Positions 6,625-9,198 of a DNA stretch of 9,198 bases are shown here, one piece after another. The notes beneath the pieces were generated by a model. That model saw only the letters and a list, made by a program, of their open reading frames with translations, ran no database searches and was not told the origin of the DNA. Source of the stretch: an uncultured Bacilli bacterium (GTDB taxonomy: Bacteria; Bacillota_I; Bacilli_A; RF39; UBA660); the NCBI GenBank assembly GCA_947626215.1, contig CANQRJ010000052.1, forward strand, positions 1 to 9,198. Direction: 5' to 3'. Made by a program: the position numbers and the translations under genes. Every line of letters starts with the position of its first letter. Within the stretch, counting starts at the first letter, position 1.

Positions 6625-6654
6625 AGTATACCATAAAATAAAAAGAAACGTAAA
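6625..6654 (-). promoter_or_regulatory. Promoter of the parE-nudix-parC operon
   Basis: On the minus strand TTTACG (6654-6649, four of six) is followed after 18 bases by an extended -10, TGG-TATACT (TG at 6633-6632, hexamer 6630-6625). The expected start near 6618 leaves a leader of only about a dozen bases, so the ribosome-binding site AAGGTGAG would be at or near the 5' end of the message. Confidence 0.65.
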
Positions 6655-6665
6655 GTTTTAAAAGT

Positions 6666-6717
6666 AAAAAAAATGTCAATAAAGTGCTAGTTTTTAAACC
6701 AATCTTTATGACATTTT
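6666..6717 (-). terminator. Intrinsic terminator of the enolase gene
   Basis: On the minus strand AAAATGTC (6717-6710) plus ATAAAG (6709-6704) pairs with CTTTAT (6684-6679) and GACATTTT (6677-6670), with one bulged base (6678). It is followed by an eight-T run (6673-6666, partly in the stem). A short GTTT/AAAC repeat nests in the loop. It lies about 65 bases after the enolase stop and just upstream of the parE promoter, so it isolates the two units. Confidence 0.7.
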
Positions 6718-6783
6718 AATTTGATTCATTTTTTCTTGTAATAATTTTATAGATTAATCTTATCTATAACTTTTCTAACAAGT

Positions 6784-8073
6784 TTACTTTTTCTTCAAAA
6801 TAGATTTGCCTGCATAAATAGCATGATCTTTTAATTCTTCTTCAATTCGAATAAGTTCATTATATTTACAAATTCGATCAGTTCTAGACATCGATCCTGT
6901 TTTAATTTGACCTGTTTCTAAAGCAAGAGCTAAATGTGCGATAGAAGTGTCTTCTGTCTCGCCACTTCGATGAGAAATAATCGTGTGATACCCTGAAGAT
7001 TTTGCCATTTTTACAGTTTCTATCGTTTCACTAATCGTCCCTACTTGATTCACTTTAATTAAAATCGCATTCGCAAGACATCCTTGAATTCCTTCTTTAA
7101 AAATACTAGGATTGGTAACAAACAAATCATCCCCAACAAGTTGAATCTTATTTCCGAGACGCTTCGTGAGTTCTTTCCAACCTTCCATATCATTTTCTCC
7201 TAAACCATCTTCAATAGAAAAAATAGGATATTTTTCAACTAATTCTTCTAAATAAGAAATCATTTCTTCAGTCGTTTTTTCTCCACCATGACTTTTCTTA
7301 AATTCATAATGTTTCGTTTCTTTATTATAAAATTCACTTGCCGCAACATCAATAGCAAGAACAAAATCATCTCCTGGAATATAACCAGAATCTAAAATTG
7401 CTTTCATAATATATTTAAAAGGTTCTTCATTACTGGACAAATTAGGGGCAAAACCACCTTCATCCCCAACAGAAGTAATATGTCCATCTTCTTTTAAAAT
7501 TTTTTTCAAATGATGAAAAACTTCACTACTCATACGAATTGCTTCACGAATAGAACTTGCTCCAACTGGAACAATCATATATTCTTGAAAATCGACAGAG
7601 CTATCGGCATGACTTCCACCATTAATGACATTCATCATCGGAACAGGTAAAAGATAAGATTCTTTTTTGCCTAAAAAATCATAATAAGGAAGATTTTGAT
7701 CTAAAGAAGATGCTTTTGAAACGGCTAAACTGATTCCTAAAATCGCATTCGCTCCATATTTAGATTTATCTTTGGTACCATCTAAATGGATTAATAAATC
7801 ATCAATTTCTTTTTGATTACTCACTTCTTTTCCAATAACATAAGGTTTTAACACTTGATTCACATTAGATACGGCTTTTAAAACACCTTTTCCTAAATAT
7901 CTTTTTTCATCATGATCACGAAGTTCTAACGCTTCTCTTTCGCCAGTAGAAGCTCCACTAGGCACGATAGCACGTGCAACATTTCCTTTTTCTGTCGTAA
8001 TTTCTACTTCAACTGTAGGATCTCCCCTTGAATCTAATACTTCTCTTGCTAACACATTTACAATCTTAGACAT
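6784..8073 (-). CDS. eno: Enolase (phosphopyruvate hydratase)
   Basis: Enolase converts 2-phosphoglycerate to phosphoenolpyruvate in glycolysis in the cytoplasm. The 429-residue protein is full length. It has the N-terminal AREVLDSRGDPTVEVE, the mobile loop SGASTG (39-44), His155 in NGGSHAD and Glu164 in DFQEYM. It also has the acid Glu in GDEGGFAP (203-210), metal ligands Asp242 (AIDVAAS), Glu288 (SIEDG) and Asp315 (GDDLF), catalytic Lys340 (LIKVNQVG) and SHRSGETED (367-375). A small variation is Ser-Ser after HAD, where Asn-Asn is common. An upstream in-frame GTG (8082) would lie inside the ribosome-binding site AGGTGAT and only a few bases from the predicted transcript start, so I use the ATG at 8073 (MSKIVNV). 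The gene has its own promoter (8091-8119) and terminator (6666-6717), unlike the multigene glycolytic operons of many Bacilli. Confidence 0.96.
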   Translation of the reverse strand: MSKIVNVLAREVLDSRGDPTVEVEITTEKGNVARAIVPSGASTGEREALELRDHDEKRYLGKGVLKAVSNVNQVLKPYVIGKEVSNQKEIDDLLIHLDGTKDKSKYGANAILGISLAVSKASSLDQNLPYYDFLGKKESYLLPVPMMNVINGGSHADSSVDFQEYMIVPVGASSIREAIRMSSEVFHHLKKILKEDGHITSVGDEGGFAPNLSSNEEPFKYIMKAILDSGYIPGDDFVLAIDVAASEFYNKETKHYEFKKSHGGEKTTEEMISYLEELVEKYPIFSIEDGLGENDMEGWKELTKRLGNKIQLVGDDLFVTNPSIFKEGIQGCLANAILIKVNQVGTISETIETVKMAKSSGYHTIISHRSGETEDTSIAHLALALETGQIKTGSMSRTDRICKYNELIRIEEELKDHAIYAGKSILKKK

Positions 8074-8090
8074 ATTCATCACCTATTAAA

Positions 8091-8119
8091 AGTATATCAA
8101 AAGAAAAAAAGACATACAA
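8091..8119 (-). promoter_or_regulatory. Promoter of the enolase gene
   Basis: On the minus strand TTGTAT (8119-8114) is followed after 17 bases by an extended -10, TGA-TATACT (TG at 8099-8098, hexamer 8096-8091). Transcription would begin near 8084, immediately before the ribosome-binding site AGGTGAT. This gives the same very short leader and the same TGnTATACT element as the parE promoter. Confidence 0.65.
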
Positions 8120-8165
8120 AACAAATTATATAAAATATGTAAAGAAAATTAACATTTTTCAATAT

Positions 8166-9198
8166 CTATATATTTTTCATACTTTTTTTAATTGCTTTTT
8201 GAATTTCAATAGTATAATTATCTCCGTAAGCTCCAGATCCTCCGTTAATTACTATTTCTGGTTTTAAATATACGACAGGACGGACCTCGAAAATACCGTT
8301 CCCAGCTTTGTGGCTAACAGACCCGTTATAGTTTACATAGAACACCCAGTAGGCAGAGATAGAATCCGCGCGAGGCGACATGGTCCATTGAGCATTACTT
8401 TTATCAAATAGCCAATCATTATTATAACAGTCTTCATTATTATTCCAACGAAACATTTCTTTATCTAAACAACTAATTCGATTTTCACTACTTCCACCTA
8501 CTGCATATCCATAATCACTTGGATACATAAAGCCTACTAATGCTTTTTTATCTCCTTCTGTTTGCCATTCCGTGGTTCTTGGGACTTTATCAGTACAATG
8601 TTTCCCTGAACTGCATATTTTTGTATTATTTGTACTTCTTTCATATTCATAAAAATGTCTTGGTAATCCATAATCGTGTGCTATATAATTATTATTTCCA
8701 TTAGATCCTGTATTCCATATTATATCATTAGATATGTAATCTTCTGATTCACTCAAGCTTATATCAGGAAAACTACAACTTGTTGTACGATTATTAGAAC
8801 CATAATAGCATGTTCCAGTTCCTCCAGTCCAATAAAGACTATTATTTACTGTAATTGTTTCGTCAGAATTATTTAAATCTTCATTTGTTTCATATCCAGA
8901 ATTTAAGAGTTTCATGATATCTGCTTGGCTCCATTCATTCACTCCATAACCGACATTTACACTACTTGTTGAAGTGTCCCAACTAAACTTGCCTATAGAA
9001 TCTCTTATTATTTTTACTCTTTGTTCATATCCATTTGTTGTTTTGACATTCACTAAACCTATAATTCGCCATATATTTTCTTCATTATTAAATTTTATAT
9101 AATTATCTGGACTATTTCCTGCATATCGATATTCTGTTTTGTTAAATCCTTCTCCTTCATATTCTTCATGTTTTACTTCATATAGTCCATTTCCTTCT
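8166..9198 (-). CDS. Exported/surface protein with variable-looking C-terminal domain (5' end outside window)
   Basis: The frame is open to the window edge, giving 343 visible residues; the true start is upstream. An in-frame GTG at 9053 falls inside a conserved-looking segment and is not a credible start. The visible part begins with a segment ending TEYRYAGNSPDNYIKFN, then WRIIG (43-47) and RVKIIRD. A Ser/Asn/Gly/Tyr-rich middle holds six Cys (130, 141, 195, 201, 243, 257), and the end reads WTMSPR (271-276), VRPVVYL (305-311), NGGSGAYGDNYTIE and a Lys-rich tail. I have seen this layout in surface proteins of gut Bacilli, often with a pilin-like or other N-terminal membrane anchor; that part is not visible here. 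There is no LPXTG motif or C-terminal membrane span. Residues about 270-309 are encoded by an unusually GC-rich stretch. Function unknown: adhesion or ligand binding is inference. Confidence 0.72.
   Translation of the reverse strand, partial: EGNGLYEVKHEEYEGEGFNKTEYRYAGNSPDNYIKFNNEENIWRIIGLVNVKTTNGYEQRVKIIRDSIGKFSWDTSTSSVNVGYGVNEWSQADIMKLLNSGYETNEDLNNSDETITVNNSLYWTGGTGTCYYGSNNRTTSCSFPDISLSESEDYISNDIIWNTGSNGNNNYIAHDYGLPRHFYEYERSTNNTKICSSGKHCTDKVPRTTEWQTEGDKKALVGFMYPSDYGYAVGGSSENRISCLDKEMFRWNNNEDCYNNDWLFDKSNAQWTMSPRADSISAYWVFYVNYNGSVSHKAGNGIFEVRPVVYLKPEIVINGGSGAYGDNYTIEIQKAIKKSMKNI
8271..8390 (-). other. GC-rich cassette in surface gene, candidate variable repeat
   Basis: By hand count, 61 of these 120 bases are G or C (51%), against 35 of 120 (29%) in the adjacent 8391-8510. 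The codons here end mostly in C or G (ACC, TCG, CGC, GCG, GCC, TAC, GTG, TTC, AAC, GGG), unlike the A/T-ending codons of the rest of the gene and window. The stretch encodes the core of the C-terminal domain, from WTMSPR to RPVVYL. Size, position near the gene's 3' end, and many NNC/NNT codons for Tyr, Asn, Ser, Phe and His fit the variable region of a diversity-generating retroelement. A cassette spread among paralogues by recombination would look similar. No reverse transcriptase or template repeat is in this window. Confidence 0.5.

Noticed and set aside
6747..6769. 8-bp hairpin (TTATAGAT/ATCTATAA) just after the enolase stop as its terminator
   Set aside because: No T-run follows on the minus strand. 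The longer stem with a T-run at 6666-6717 is the better terminator.
8166..9053. Reading the surface protein as a complete 295-residue protein starting at GTG 9053
   Set aside because: The frame is open for another 48 codons to the window edge and contains a WRIIG segment that continues directly into the supposed start. The gene is simply cut by the window.

Overview
The window is AT-rich DNA (most third codon positions are A or T) with bacterial-type genes, nearly all read leftward on the minus strand. ParE, ParC, enolase and the YlbD/YlbE-like proteins resemble those of low-GC Bacilli. Tryptophan is written TGG throughout and TGA is used as a stop, so the standard bacterial code fits better than the Mycoplasma code. 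The right-hand surface protein resembles families I associate with uncultured gut Bacilli/Mycoplasmatota lineages. That placement is inference.

Layout from right to left, the direction of transcription. (1) 9198-8166: 3' part of a gene for an exported, cysteine-containing protein whose start lies outside the window. Its C-terminal region holds a 120-bp island of 51% GC in DNA that is otherwise about 29% GC. (2) 8073-6784: enolase, apparently monocistronic, with its own promoter and terminator. (3) 6606-1639: a compact operon parE - Nudix hydrolase - parC, encoding both topoisomerase IV subunits with a Nudix enzyme between them. It has a clear promoter and an intrinsic terminator that overlaps the parC stop. 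(4) 1577-982: a ylbD-like/ylbE-like pair, two bases apart. (5) 875-412: a YefM-type antitoxin with its own strong promoter, followed by a decayed YoeB-type toxin (start changed to TTG, stops, frameshift, internal deletion). (6) 411-1: no confident gene. It holds a candidate 46-codon hydrophobic ORF on the plus strand (126-266), a consensus-like promoter firing antisense to it (260-288), and a cluster of three TTGTACAT/ATGTACAA elements (16-57). A fourth copy of that element lies upstream of the antitoxin promoter. I see nothing further in 289-411.

The core genes (eno, parE, parC) are ordinary housekeeping functions. The unusual biology is at the two ends. On the right is a possible hypervariable cassette inside a surface protein, which could be a diversity-generating retroelement target. 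On the left is a toxin-antitoxin remnant beside a possible small membrane peptide/antisense RNA pair. Several starts use the 3' half of the Shine-Dalgarno consensus (GGTGA) only a few bases from the start codon, and this was used to choose starts for eno and parC.
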